Origin: Astropecten irregularis
Lineage: Eukaryota; Echinodermata; Asteroidea; Paxillosida; Astropectinidae
DNA: 64,000 nt
Assembly (NCBI GenBank): GCA_963971285.1
Contig: OZ020253.1
Location: 3,472,001 to 3,536,000, forward strand
Direction of reading: 5' to 3'
Shown here: positions 24,701 to 39,700 of the stretch, piece by piece
Layout: each line of letters begins with the position of its first letter
Numbering within the stretch: the first letter of the stretch is position 1
Notes under the pieces: model-generated
Seen by the model: only the letters and a program-made list of their open reading frames with translations
Databases searched by the model: none
What the model was told of the DNA's origin: nothing
Position numbers and translations under genes: made by a program

Positions 24701-27700
24701 AGAAGGCAATGGCCTGTCATATGAGAATAATAGTACACAACAAAACATGAATTAAAGGGCATATACATGTACAACATTGGTAACAATCCAAAACAGAAAT
24801 CTTCACAGATTTACCTATAACTTACAAGGTATAAAGATGGTTATGGTAGAAACATACTGTGAAAATGTTTTTGCCTGAAATTCTGTATTTATCCAGAGAA
24901 GAGTAAAACCAATGGCCAAAACATTTTTGATCCGGGAAAGATACAAAATGAGACAGCTATTCCCAAACAATTTGACGTAACAATTGCTATAATTTTTCGT
25001 CATTTCCAATGATCAATTGAGATGAAAATTTCACAGGTTTGTTTTTATTGCATGACAAATCGAATTATGAGCAATCGGCACAGTGCCTGTACGGTATTCC
25101 GGAGGTCGCTAGTTCGAATCCCCCTCCAGTCAATTTGTTTTTGTTCACCTTTCAATAATTTTGCATTTGAATAGATCAGCATTTTCGAGCAGACTGCAAT
25201 CTGAGAGTTCTGAAAACACAGCTGCGTGCATAGAATACAGTCCGCCTGGAATTTGGGGTATTGTGCAGAGGTATTCAACCACTGCATGCCTGCATAGTTT
25301 ACACCGAGTTCCCTGCTCATATAGCCCAGCCAGATGACCTCCGTTTGACCGATAGCTGATAATGAGGCCGGTTAAACAAAAAAACGGGCTGAAGGTGTTA
25401 AGCTTGGCAAAGGGTAGACGCTATTTTTATCAGAACCCCTTGTAAGTTTGAATTTGTTGAGAGAATAATAGCCCTTACTTGTTGATCGTAGTCTTTCTCA
25501 ATCAGAGGTCCAGTAAGATACTCCTCCGTAGGATACAGTTGCATATTCTCAGCTACAGCCTCCACATACTCAATGGGTTCAGTCTGATGCAGAAAGGTTT
25601 GAATTTTGAAACAAATAAATTAAAGACAATGAGAACACACACTAAAAGTAGTATCATATTTTGGTAGCATAGCGAAACAGAAATCTTCACAGATTTACCT
25701 ATAACTTACAAGGTATAAAGATGGTAATGGTAGAAACATACTATTAAAATGTGTCTGCCTGAAATGCTGTATATATCAAGAAAAGAGTAAAAACCAAAAA
25801 CAGTTTTGATCTCAGGGTGAGATCAAAACTCCTGCGAAAAGACTTGAAAATACTGTGAGCGTTTTTTTTTTCTTCAATGTTTTCATATAAAGTAGACACT
25901 GTATCAACTAGAAATTTCACAAATGAATGTTACTGTATCTTTCTTGATATTGTTGCTGATTAATCTACATATCTTTGGTAAAAACCAAAGTATGAAGTTA
26001 CCTTTAAGCAATAATTAACCTCACTATGAAAAAGGCCTAAAGTAACTTGGAAAAAGAGGATCATTTGAAGAAAGTTAGTCAAATACATGCAAAACTTCAA
26101 TTCTCCAGACTAAAGACACTGTTGCTATATCACATGATTCAGGGCAAGCTTTTGCTTAGTTACATAACAGACGTCTTGCACCAATGCACTGTTCATAATG
26201 GATAAGAATGGCACAAAGGAACCAGTCCATTCCAGAGATGGGTATTGCTATGCAAAAGCTTGCCCCAAATCAATTGTCATAGCAACAGTCTTTAGTCTAG
26301 GAAAGAAAGAAGTGTATGTGCCATATACTATTCAGATTTAGCACGCAAATGGCTTATTTCGGATATGTTTTCCTTCGAAGCACCGCATACCTCTTCTTTG
26401 AATCTGAAGTCATTATCGTCAATCGTCTTGATCTCCTGAAATATTCTGTAAGACAACAAAATCACATACAGAATAATAGAGAGAGCCCACTTCATTGGAC
26501 AAGAGGGAGCTTTATAAAAATGGCAGCCGAACACCCCCGGCAGCTGAAAATTGCTATACAATACAACGGTTACAACGAACAACTTTTGTGTATCCAGTGG
26601 TGTTAATAGCGCTCCGCACTTGCGCTAAAGATAGCACCCGATCTCAGACAAACATTGCAACCATGCAAACGTGTGTGCACGTGCGCGTGCATGTACACTA
26701 CGTGTGTGAGACAATGTTTGTCTGACATCTGGGGATTTTGTGACGTAATTAGTGCGGAGCACTATTATATCGCCGTTCAAATGTATTCTGCTATTGAGCA
26801 AGTACATGAAAGGAATTTGAAGGAATTTCTTACCTCTCTTGTGGTCCTATTGTCTGCAGCATTTTGATGTATTGAAATACAATACTCAGCACCTGTAACA
26901 TATAACAATGAACGACAATTCCCAAATATTTATCTTGAATTTCTTAATGTTAATCACGCAGGGATGTGAGTGGCCACACAAACAAATCTGAAAACATCAA
27001 GGAAAAAGCTGAAATTTAACAGGATACGGCTTTTTAATTAATATAATAACCAAATAACCACAAGGGAATCTGACTGAATGAAATAGCCGTATCCTCTTTG
27101 AGTGATCCCCCATATACCGTTCCCAGGTTGCAGCATTGCTGCGTGTATCGGTGAAATGATCCTTGGTGTATGGCGGTGTGTGCATGGTTTCATGGCTTCT
27201 GACTGCCAAACGAACAAAGATAATTGACTATTGGGGTTACCACCAACATAGGGCTGGATGGCTCAGATGTTAGAGCGCCTGTGCGGTATTCACAGGTCGC
27301 CAGTTCGAATCCCGCTCCAGTAAATTTTACTTTTAAAAACAACTTTACTAACAAGAAGTAAAACACTCTTACAACGCACCTCTTTCTGTTGCTGGAAGCC
27401 CTGTTCAGTCAATGTAATGGATATTACATATGTGGCCTGTGTATCGTTGTGTTCAAAACCAGTCTCAGAATTACCACTGAAGAGACTCAGTGCAAGTGCC
27501 CTGCAAAATGCCACATATACGAAAAATTGACAAATATGTGGAAACTGGTCTTTTCATAACTTTCAATCTTTTCATAACGACCGGTATTAATTATCAATGT
27601 GGTTATTGAAGTCCTACTTGCTAATTAAAGGCACTATCAAACTTTTGGAGCATACCGTAACAAAAAAAAGGGTATACAGGGTATAACAGGGTATAAAGAT

Positions 27701-30700
27701 GGTGATGGAAGAAACATACTGTAAAAACTTTGTCCCGTGACAATGTTGCGTGTAAGGCTGCAGTTTGTAACCGATTACCCGAGTAACCGACCGTCCGCTC
27801 GGGTACCCGGGTACATTTTTGCGGTTAGGTTAATCGAAGTGTATTTTTTTTATGGGCCTTTTCTTTTTAAAACATAAGTGCTTCTGGAGTTCACCGAGAA
27901 AAAATAGCAAGATAAGGTCGTTGATCACAAAACCACGATCTTTTGAAGATTGACAAGCCGGCTAATACAAAGCAAAAGCCAGACATTTTCCAATCTCCCC
28001 TTCTTCCGGACGTGGACATGGCCTTTGTGGACACATCCTTTGTGTAGCAAACAGTTTCCATTCACCAGACGGCATCATATTACAGCCCAAAACATCAAAG
28101 GATTATCAGCGGAGCCGACAGCTATTCAACTTCATTCTTGAGAGGCTGACTAATTTTTTTTTAAGTACTCGGGATTTTGTTTTTCAGGGGATCGTGATTT
28201 TCTGCCGGGGTGTTTTTTAGAGGTTATTTTTTTAAAGGATTGGTATCTTTTCAAGATTGCAAAATAAAGGCAGGGTTTTGTTTCTTTCGGGAGATTGGGC
28301 ATTTTCTTGGGTACCAGCCTTTTATTTCTCCAGAGGATTGGGATAGTTCGGGGAATCAGGATTTCTTCTAAGTTGGTAATGTTTTTTTTAGGAGTTTCTA
28401 GACACTTTGTATTTCTGTGGAGGTAAGAACTTTAAAATGGGTATGGTAAATTTTTATTATCATTATTATTTTTTGTTGGGGGGGAGGGGTTGTGATTTTT
28501 TTTCCCCAGGGATCTGTATTTTTTCAGGGATTGGTATTTTTAAGGGATTGAATTTACACGATGACACTTTTCTTGGGGATGAAGATTTATGAAGGAGCTG
28601 GCAAGGATTTTTTCAGTAGATCGTGATCATCGTGATTTTGTCAAGGGATCTTTTTTTCAGGGGATTGCCGATTTGTTTCGGCTTTCATTTTTTAAGTACA
28701 TTGGTGGTTTTTTCCCCACTCCGGAGATAGGCTCTTGATTCTCCAGGGACTGTCAACTCAAGTTGGAACAGAGCCAATTGGGCTGGGCGTGTGAAATAAA
28801 CACATGAAACCACACAGTCACACTATGAACAGTGATTGGTTTGATCTGTGCATGGGCTGTCAATGATGTTGGCCGGGAGGCCAATCAGCTTGGAGCAAGG
28901 GCGGGGTGAACGTTGCCACCGGCAAGATAAAAAAAACTTCTTTTAGCAGTTATCTGGAAAGTACTTTGAAAGGGCTGAATGGGGATGGCAAATGTGGTTG
29001 GACGGACGGAATAAACACGTGTCAAGCAGAGCACCTTTGCATCATGTCATTGGCTAGTTTTTGCATGGGCTGTCAATGATGTAGGCCGGAGACCAATAAT
29101 GTGGTTTAACAAATGGGGTTGGACGGACGGAATAAGCACGTGTCAAGCAGAGCACCTTTGCATCGTGTCATTGGCTAGTTTTTGCATGGGCTGTCAATGA
29201 TGTAGGCCGGAGACCTTCACGGCGCTTGTTCTCAGTGAATTTCAGAAGCAGAAAAAAATCAGTACCTACGACCGTAGAGCTACAAACAGACTGCGTTGTG
29301 TCATTGTGTGGAGGCGTTTTTTCAGGATCCGTTATTGATGTAGGGCCAACCTTTTTGTTTGTTCTACCGCCTTATAATTCACGATGTCTGACTGATTTCT
29401 GCCATTCATTGTCCTGACAAAAGATGTTATCAGCCGACTTCCTCAAAGATCGAAACTGACTATTTCTTTGTTTTTCTTTGTTTTCTTTGTTGTACGGGTA
29501 ATCGTAACCGTAACCGAAAAACCAGACGGGTAATCGGTTACAAAATTATCCGCAAACTTACAGCCCTAGTTGCGTGTATTTTTTACTCCGCACAAATCAA
29601 TGGGCGTGTTTACATCTATGCAAGAAAGTAGTGCGACTTGTTGCGTGAGTTTTTTAAATGAAATTGAAAGTGATTTTTTTCGCGCGACAAAAAAAGTTGT
29701 AAACGTATTTCCCTATATCCTCGCGCGCGCGCCAGCTGTATTGATTGGTTGGGAAAGATGGACAAGAAAATATAATGAATTGTACAAAGTAATGCCGCTA
29801 GCCATGCTTGAGTGATCACGTGCAAAGTGCACACTCTAGTTTTTTATTTAACTCTATGTATGTATAAACTCACCTCTTCTTTAACAATGCTAGGATACTT
29901 CCATGTCCCTCGTGGCCAATCAACCAAGATAGGTAATTCAGAGGTTTACACCTATGGAGAAAAAGAACCCAACAAAATTCATTACAATTACAATAATGTG
30001 CCACTCAGACACACTTTATGATCTTATGAAGTGACTCATCAGACAAAGAACACACATAACATCATTTGTATCGCTGCAGGGATGTGAGTCACCACACACA
30101 ACAGAAATCTGAAAACATAAAGGAAAAACCTGAAATTTAACATTTCTTATACTTTTGTCGTACAGAGCTGACATACAAAAAAGCTGCAATTCTGAGATAA
30201 AATCTGAACCAAAAAAGTTGCCCAATGAAGGCTAGCAGTTCCAGCTGCCAAAACGTCGCTACCAGCAACACGACATTGCCTGACTTTGATCACATTTTCT
30301 TCTTATCTGTATCTACCGTGATGAATAACCCTTCCCTTTGTAATGCCATTTGTATCCTTGTGAAGACTTAGCTTTTTCTTGTGAATGTATTTCTGGTGCC
30401 TTGTGGAGACCAAGCACAATAGATTGAATATGTCTCCATAGGGAAATTCTAAAGGTGTAGGTCTATACATGTAAGTCTCCACAAGGTTTTCATGAAACAG
30501 ATATTTGGAATGAACTCAAAAAGGAGGAATTTTCAAGATATGCTCATCTGCCGTAAGAGAAGTATTTTGCATAAGGGACGTTTCAACTGAAATTGCTAGA
30601 CATTTCAAGTCAGAAAAGTGCTTCTGGTTCAAATGGAAGCGATTTCAATTCTGCTCTTCGGAGAGTGTTCATTAGTACAGTATAACTTGAAGACACACAT

Positions 30701-33700
30701 TGGTACCAAATTTACATAAGGTATACACTGATAGTGAATATACATGAAGTACTCACCTATAGTGTTGTCTCTGGTCTGGTAGGGACCAGCTTATCTCCAG
30801 TATATGAGCCTTCTGCACAGGAACAACTGCATCAAATATCAATCAAGCAAATAAGATGAACTAAATTCTAAACATCGAAATAACAGATAAGATGGTAGCC
30901 TGATGAAGGCTAGCAGTTCCAGCAGCTGAAATGTCACTACCAGCAACACAACATAAATAATACAAATTGAGAATATAAATTATCACGACATCTTCGGGGA
31001 AGAAAATTGATATACTTCAATAAAGGAGAAAACAATTTGATAAAATTCTATCTAATTTCGTTGGCTAGCTTGCAGATATTTTAGCAAATAAAAGCTGTTT
31101 GCCAGATCAAGTTTAAATTTTACACTTTGGGTTTTGTCAAAACAATGCAGATTCATGGGTAAAAACATCAAGAAAGATACAGTAACAGTCATCTGTGAAA
31201 ATTTCAGTCCCATACAGTGCCCACCTTTTGAGAAAACAGTGAAAAACGCCCAAGGTATTTCTAAAATATGTCCACAGAATGTTTAATGTTCTGAAGATCA
31301 AAATTGTTTTTGGTCAAGTGGTTTTACACTTTTCTGGATTAATACAGCATTTCAGGCAGAAATTGTAATGGTATGATTCTACCATCACCATCTTTATACC
31401 CTGTAAGTTATAGGTAAATCTGTGAAGATCTCAGTTTCGGTATGCTACCAAAGTACGATAGCATATTTTAAAGGGTTTGAAATAAACTTTACCTTTATAC
31501 AACTTATGAAACTTCTCGGCTGGAAATGGCATCCCACACTGTATAGAGCTTGGTCTTGGTAGGCCACTGCAAATTCAAAGATGAAAAACAGATTAAAAAA
31601 AACCCAAAGAAATTCTTTCTGGAAGTTGGGAAACAACGTGGTGAAATAAATGAGGTACAGAAAGCGGGATTCAAACCAGCGCCAACCCCGGGAGTAACGT
31701 ACCCACACTCTTACCAACTGAGCTATTCATCTCTAGAATTGAAATGGCATGCCCTCCTAACTCAAAGCAATTTGCTGCAGTTTATTACTTAATATTAAGT
31801 CATAGAAAACTGAACGAAGAAAAATCGACTGGAATGTGATTTGAACCAGCGACCGACCCCAGGAATACTGTGCCAGCTTTCTTACCAACTGAGCTATCCA
31901 GCCGTATGTTGGTGGTGTCCCTAAAAGTCAGTTATCTTTGTTCGTTTGGCAGTCAGAAGCCATGGAACCACTCAAATACCGCTATATCCCAAGGATCATT
32001 GAAGATACGTGCAACATTAGCAATGCTGCAATCTGAGAAATGGTGGGATCACTCAATAATAAACTCACTTATTTGGAATATCGGAGAATGATTGCTTCAC
32101 CAATTCTTCAAGTGTATCCAGTGACTCTGAAAGAGAACAAACAGTTAACAGAGATTAATATCTGGAATAGAAATAATTACAGGTTATACCATACTTTGGT
32201 AAAGTTGATAGAGCAGCTGCAGTCTGTTCATAATTTGATTTGTCATGGAATAAAAACAAAACCTGTGAAATTTTCAGCTCAATTGATCATTGGTAACAGT
32301 AGAAAACAGCGAAAAACCGTTGCAATTGTTACGTGAAATTGTGAGGTAATTGTAATTGTGAGGTTTTGATCTTCGAGATCAAAACTGTTTTCAGTCTTAT
32401 TTTTTTACTAACTTCTGGATAACTACAGCATTTCAGGCGGACAAATTTTAATGGTATGTTTGTACCAGGTTCATCGTTTTACCCTGAAAGTTATAAGTAA
32501 ATCTGTGAACATTTCTGATTGGGTTTCCTACAAAAGTTATGATAGAACCCTTCAAAACAAATTTATCTTTTTGACTTATTACAAGAATTGAAAAAAACAA
32601 AAACAGCAAAAAGTACTTGGTATAAATTGAATCTGGAAACTCTTTGCATTTTGGGAGGTTGGGTATATATTTTGGTTGATAAGCACTTAATTACAAATAA
32701 ACGTCACTACAACAAACACACTGGTATGCACAAAAATTTTTCTTTATAGTGGTGGTTCATTATAGTAAACAATGTTCAGCCCACACAATGTACATAAAAA
32801 TTGGGAGTCAAGGATGATGTTCAGTATAGCCAAATATTCGGTAAAACAGTGTTCGTTATAGCTGTGTTCAATATGTACAAATTTCATCTTCCATATCTTA
32901 CTCACCTCGAGACTGAACGGCTAGTGTCATGTACTGGGCTGAGTATATTCTCTTCCTGAACTCGATTAATCTCTGCTGCACATTGATATTTCTCTTCAAT
33001 GGTTCAATCTTCAGAGTCGATGAATTACCTGATTTATAAGAATCAAAATAAATACCATGGGTTCAGTGTCGAAAATTTTAGAGTCGAGCACCAACAGACT
33101 AACAGTTACTTAATACTTGATGCTACTGAACCAAAGTAACATCCAATACCATAATAATAATAATAACCGAGGATTGGAACTTAGGTAGACATTCCCATAG
33201 GGTCGTGCACAAAACTTGACGTACCTATTTCTAAACATCCTCCAAAACCAATGAACTTGACATTGACATATGTTCATATTGAGAGCATTCTCTGCCTTAT
33301 AATAAAATTTATATTATAAAAAATATGTCTTTAAAAGGTAGCTGGTACCTTAGGTAGACATGAAAATGGCTCCCTAATTCCCAATGTCTACTATTTGTAC
33401 AAATATAGATTTATATATGGCGCACTTATCTGGCAACCGATCAAGGCTCCTACATTATTATTATCCCTGGTCATTAGGGTACATTAAAGGTACACGCCGG
33501 CCTCGTTGCGCTTTTTGGGCGCTTTTTGGCGCCAATGCATGCCTTTATCATGACTGGAAAGGTCTTCCAAAAGTAGAATAGAACATTCCACACAAATAAA
33601 CGGTAAAATTGAGCCGTTTTCATGAAAAATACGAAAAACCGTAAGTCACGTGGGTTTTCTGAGTCAAAATTTTGACTCAGAAAACCCACGTGATCATGTG

Positions 33701-36700
33701 TTAGTTTCACTTCCAGTCGTTTAGAAGCTTTTTTTACTATACAAAATTTAGTATAACTTTTTGTTTAATCGCTGGTTTTCTTTTAACTAAACCTGAACTG
33801 TTCGACCTGGGTATTTCCTTTTTAAAATTAAGAATTTCCAACGCTATAAAGCAACATTTAAATGCCAAATTTAGAATTTATAAAACACCGGTAACTGCGG
33901 GTGCCTACCACCTCTGCAGACACAGTCCGTGGGGTTTTTCGACGCATTCAGCCCGAGGCACGGGCCCGTGATAACCACCAGTGCGGTCCACGCTCCCCGT
34001 ACGTGTAGCATTTTTGATGGGAGACCGTGCATTGAGTCACTCACCCGGTCTCCGTTGCATTGGGGGGGGGGGGAATTTCAAGCCGCGGAGCAAGAAAGCC
34101 TCGAGATAATTTCTTTTATACATGAAAATCATTTATGCCATCATATCAAAACCTTTTTGTGTGATTCTCAAAATTATATTGTGTGTATAGGCCTATGTGG
34201 AAATCGTTTTGGTCCCTCGAAAATTGTTTCATCGATCATGCCCTCAAAATCCTTTGTGTCAACTCACAAACATTACGTCAACTCGCAGTCGTTGCGTCAA
34301 CTTGCAAACGTTGCGTCAACTCGCAAACATTACGTCAACTCGCAAACATTATGTCAACTCGCAAACATTGCGTCAACTCGAAAACATTACGTCAACTCGC
34401 AAACATTGCGTCAACTCGCAAACATTGCATCAACTCGCAAACATTACGTCAACTTGCAAACATTGCATCATCTCGCAAACATTACGTCAACTTGCAAACA
34501 TTACGTCAACTCGCAAACGTTGCATCAACACACAAACATTACGTCAACTCGCAAACATTACGTCAACTCGCAAACATTGCATCAACTCACAAACATTTTG
34601 TGAATAATTCTGAAAAGTCTTATGTTTTCAACAGACAGACGGATTCGCCTAATTCAGTAATTGTTTATGTTTTGCCTATGATTTTTCCATCGTGTACGGC
34701 TTGAACATACGTGAATCGCATTCCTGGAATTCTCATACGGCAGCTGCAACATTTAGTCACAGCTATGAGCACCAGTCTAAAACCATTGGTGTGCCACATC
34801 CTTCTAACACTTGTTACGGCTGGAAATGTGTATACACTAACCTTTGACCTTATTTTGATTTCCGTTAATTAACCCTAATTAAACGACTTATTTCTGATTT
34901 TTTTTTCACGAAAACCTTCATCCAGTGTTCTAGAAATATTGTGTTATACTCTGCACTCTTAATTTTTTTGGACTTTGAAGCCGGCGTGTACCTTTAACAT
35001 TCCTGCAACCATCTCAACTCCCTGGGGAGTATACAGCACCGGCTGCTGTAAAGCGCACAAAGGCTAATCAAGCACACAAAGCCATTTCTACCCTCACAGG
35101 TTTCCATTTACACCTGGGTGAAGAGGAGCAATATGCGACAAAGCATCTTGCCCAAAGATGCAAGCGCCACTTACCCATGGCTGGATTTGAACCCATGATC
35201 TGTAGATTGACCACGAGACCTTGAGTACGACACGCCAGACCACTAGGCCACAGCATCCAGCAACATCATCACAAACTGAACTCTTATTCTTAATTGATAT
35301 ACCTTACCCCACATAAACTTGCCCATGGGATGCCCTTCTTTACATAGAGAACCCATCAACTGCTGCTTACGATGATAATCGCTTGGTAAACTCATCTGAA
35401 ATTCTGCGAGAAGAAAAATAGTTATCTTAAAACTGAATGAAAACTTTTTATGTTTGAAATTTCATCTCGACTTATAAGAGGGAACCAGCACGAGATAACT
35501 TGCGCAACTGGCCTCTTTCAGAATCTGTTGCGAGATTTTGAACATAAAACCATTGTTATCGTGTGACGCACAAATTTGCCCATGGTTTTTTCCTGAAATT
35601 ACACTCTGGTGCCCTCTATTGTCTGTCTATAGGTATTTTATGTCTGTGCTACTAACAGACTCAACATACCACTATCTACTGCCTCTAGTTCACGGTCTGT
35701 GCTGCTGGCTTTCAAGAGAGGAGCTGTAAAGAACTGAGCAAAGCGCATCAATCCCTCACTGAAATGCGTAACCTCTCTAATAGAAGACTCAACATACCAC
35801 TATCTACAGCCTCTAGCTCACGGTCTGTGCTGCTGGCTTTCAAGAGAGGAGCTGTAAAGAACTGAGCAAAGCGCATCAATCCCTCATTGAAATGCGTAAC
35901 CTCTCTAATAGAAGACTCAACATACCACTATCTACAGCCTCTAGCTCACGGTCTGTGCTGCTGGCCTTCAAGAGAGGAGCTGTAAAGAACTGAGCAAAGC
36001 GCATCAATCCCTCACTGAAATGCGTAACCTCTCTAATAGAAGACTCAACATACCACTATCTACAGCCTCCAGCTCACGGTCTGTGCTGCTGGCTTTCAAG
36101 AGAGGAGCTGTAAAGAACTGAGCAAAGCGCATCAATCCCTCACTGAAATGCGTAACCTCTCTAATAGAAGACTCAACATACCACTATCTACAGCCTCTAG
36201 TTCACGGTCTGTGCTGCTGGCTTTCAACAGAGGAGCTGTAAAGAACTGAGCAAAGTGCATCAATCCCTCACTGAAATGTGTAACCTCTCTAATAGAAGAC
36301 TCAACATACCACTATCTACTGCCTCCAGCTCACGGTCTGTGCTGCTGGCTTTCAAGAGAGGAGCTGTAAAGAACTGAGCAAAGTGCATCAATCCCTCACT
36401 GAAATGTGTAACCTCTCTAATAACAGACTCAACATACCACTATCTACTGCCTCTAGCTCACGGTCTGTGCTGCTGTCCTTCAAGAGAAGAGCTGTAAAGA
36501 ACTGAGCAAAGCGCATCAATCCCTCACTGAAATGCGTAACCTCTCTAATAGAAGACTCAACATACCACTATCTACTGCCTCCAGCTCACGGTCTGTGCTG
36601 CTGGCTTTCAAGAGAGGAGCTGTAAAGAACTGAGCAAAGCGCATCAATCCCTCATTGAAATGCGTAACCTCTCTAATAGAAGACTCAACATACCACTATC

Positions 36701-39700
36701 TACAGCCTCTAGTTCACGGTCTGGGCTGCTGGCTTTCAAGAGAGGAGCTGTAAAGAACTGAGCAAAGCGCATCAATCCCTCACTGAAATGCGTAACCTCT
36801 CTAATAGAAGACTCAACATACCACTATCTACAGCCTCCAGCTCACGGTCTGTGCTGCTGGCTTTCAAGAGAGGAGCTGTAAAGAACTGAGCAAAGCGCAT
36901 CAATCCCTCACTGAAATGTGTAACCTCTCTAATAGAAGACTCAACATACCACTATCTACAGCCTCCAGCTCACGGTCTGTGCTGCTGGCTTTCAAGAGAG
37001 GAGCTGTAAAGAACTGAGCAAAGTGCATCAATCCCTCACTGAAATGCGTAACCTCTCTAATAGAAGACTCAACATACCACTATCTACTGCCTCCAGCTCT
37101 CTGTCTGTGCTGCTGGCTTTCAACAGAGGAGCTGTAAAGAACTGAGCAAAGCGCATCAATCCCTCATTGAAATGCTTCTGATGAATCTCAAAGATGAAGG
37201 TCGTCTATGATAAGAAAAACAATCAAGTCAATTTAAATATATGAACGCACAACCAGAGGAAGTACACACAGGCGGCCATTTTAGTGAGCTAAATTTACTG
37301 TTTTCATTTGGTGTGTGATTCTGGCCGAAAAAATCATAATAATAGGCCTTAATAAATGACTGTTACTGTATCTTCCTTGACATTTTTGAATCTGAATTTC
37401 TTTGACAAAAACCAAAGTGTTATATTACCTTTAATTCTGACGAAAAAGAACAGAAAAATAAAAGAATTCTAATAATTGAAGGATAAACCCTTAACTTACC
37501 CGTTCACAGTCAGTTGAGGCATTATCGGAACCACCATGTGCCCTGATGAAAGCATCAAAGGAATTCTCATCGGGGTACTTCTCACTGCCCATAAAAACCA
37601 CTGAAAAATTATAAACATTCAAGAAAAAGAAGTTTAAGGACAAACACACCTTCCACTTCCAAAGCATATTTGTAATTAAGTGTAATATCAAGTCTAGAAT
37701 TTAACGGAGGCCATGGTCTTCATTGCCCTGGTTCTTGGCCTTGGTGCCCCCTGCAAATGTTTCCATAGACATTATGATTTTCCAATGGAAGTGTCCCTTG
37801 TAATGGAAAAGTGGCCTTGCCCCTTTCAGAACCAAATTCAAGGCCTTGTACCGGTATCTAGTACTGCTGCAATGTATGATGTACAAGTAGATGGATTGTC
37901 TACGTTTTCTATAATATGTACATTGAAAAGTGAACAAAGAAAAACTGCTTTGAGCGTGATTCGAACCAGCGACCTCCGGGAATACCGTACCAAAGCTCTT
38001 GCAAAATGAGCTATCCAGCCCTATGTTGGTGGTGTCCCTAATAGTCAATTATCGTTGTTCGTTTGGCAGTCAGAAGCCATGAAACCACTCACATATTGAT
38101 ATATCCAAAGGATCATTTAAGAAATGACGGAAACTAATCTATGGCAAAATGTTGTGGTATGTACTGAATATTCATGTTGTCATTGTGTGCACTAACTTTG
38201 CATTGTGAAAAAAATGCTACACAAGTTTTATGTAATAACCATCTGCTATGCAAACAATATTCTGCATAGTTTGCTCTGCAAATGTTAGACTGGAAATTAT
38301 TCTCTGTATTTCACGACAAAAATGGGACTCACTGTGTTCTAAAAAGTGAGCTAATCCGGGTATATCGTCAGGCTCACTGAAACTCCCAACACCAATGCAT
38401 AATGCTGCAGCTGCCTACAAAATGAAATAAAAATGTGTTATTAACTTCTAATATCATAAATGCTTGGAGTTAGGAGGGCCTGACATTTCGATCCTAGCAG
38501 GATCTTTTTCAAAACCTAAAGGTTTATTACCGTAAAGTGCCATGTATACGGCGCACCCATGTATACGGCGCACCCCAACTTTTGACATCAGCCGGCAGAA
38601 AAAAAAAAAATCGGCCGTGAACGACCCAAAAAATTAGAAAACTGCATCGCTAATTTTTCTCAGCTCATTTGTGATTTGTATTTCAATTGAGAATTCGAGA
38701 AAAATAAAAACAATGAATTACCCAATCCAACTCACAACTTTCAGGGATGTTTTGCCCGAGTTTGAAACAACCCGAAGTGCGTCAGTGTCACGCAACGCTG
38801 CGCCACGCCACGCCGCAGAAAGCAGTACGTACGGAGGCCTACATGATGTAGGCCTACTATCGTTAAGCGTGCGGCGCGGCCTACATCGTGTCTTGCACAC
38901 GTGCAAACAGTATTCGATCTCCACCATAGTAGACTTGCTCAGCAGTCTACATATTCAACGGACAATTGTACATTCCGTTCCGTATTTTTTGTGTGAGTGG
39001 ACAATTTGTTGCAAGCGCTGCGTGTCCAACTATCATGATCATAACGTTCGACTCGATCCAAAGCTATCGGCATTTTCCTCGCACGAAATACTTGCACGTG
39101 GTCGGGCCGACGAATGCTGGCAACTCGTACCAGCCATACGCCGAGTCGCCGACCAACTCGCACGCCGACCCGATCGTACGAGTTGGTAATTAGCGCACGG
39201 TGAGTTGGTCGGCGTACGGGTTTAGCGGCGTACGAGTTGGCTCAATGCACCGCAAATTGTTCATCCTACGTCCGCAATAGCGCGAGCGAATTTTGTGATT
39301 GGCTAGACGATCTGCGCGCGCTTTACAAATTGTCATCTTTAATACATTAGAACAAATCAAAATGGCGGTTCACGTTGCAGCGAAACGCTGTCGCGAACTT
39401 GACGTTTTTACCCATGAGGATAAGGATATTTCCCAATGGAAACGTGACTATTGTTGATTAAAATAATGACTCCAGACACGGGTTTGATAACTTATTGAAC
39501 AATCACGACATTCTTAAATGAAATATGTACGTCCGACCATAGTCCAACGATCGGACCGTCACGGCCCGGAGATTGCATTTACTGTAATGTAAATGCACAT
39601 GTCCACTCGCCCGTCGTCGCGTGCACATTTACGGCGCTCCAACCGTGTTTTCGCACGCTATTTTCGGTGTCTCTAGTCCATACCCTTATCGATTTTTGCA

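Larger units (their letters stand above)
33484..34997. mobile_element. 1.5-kb element with TTAAAGGTACACGCCGGC inverted ends
   Basis: TTAAAGGTACACGCCGGC (33484) is repeated inverted as GCCGGCGTGTACCTTTAA (34980-34997), so both ends start at TTAA as in TTAA-targeting elements. Inside are a perfect 46-bp palindrome (33647-33692) and the 19-bp minisatellite. No transposase recognised. Confidence 0.8.

Noticed and set aside
33929-34704. Three overlapping open frames of 224, 173 and 136 residues
   Set aside because: All cross the 19-bp minisatellite inside a transposon; equal openness in all frames marks an artefact.
38671-39189. 172-residue open frame
   Set aside because: It lies inside the 38.5-40.0 kb inverted-repeat element and shows no transposase motif.
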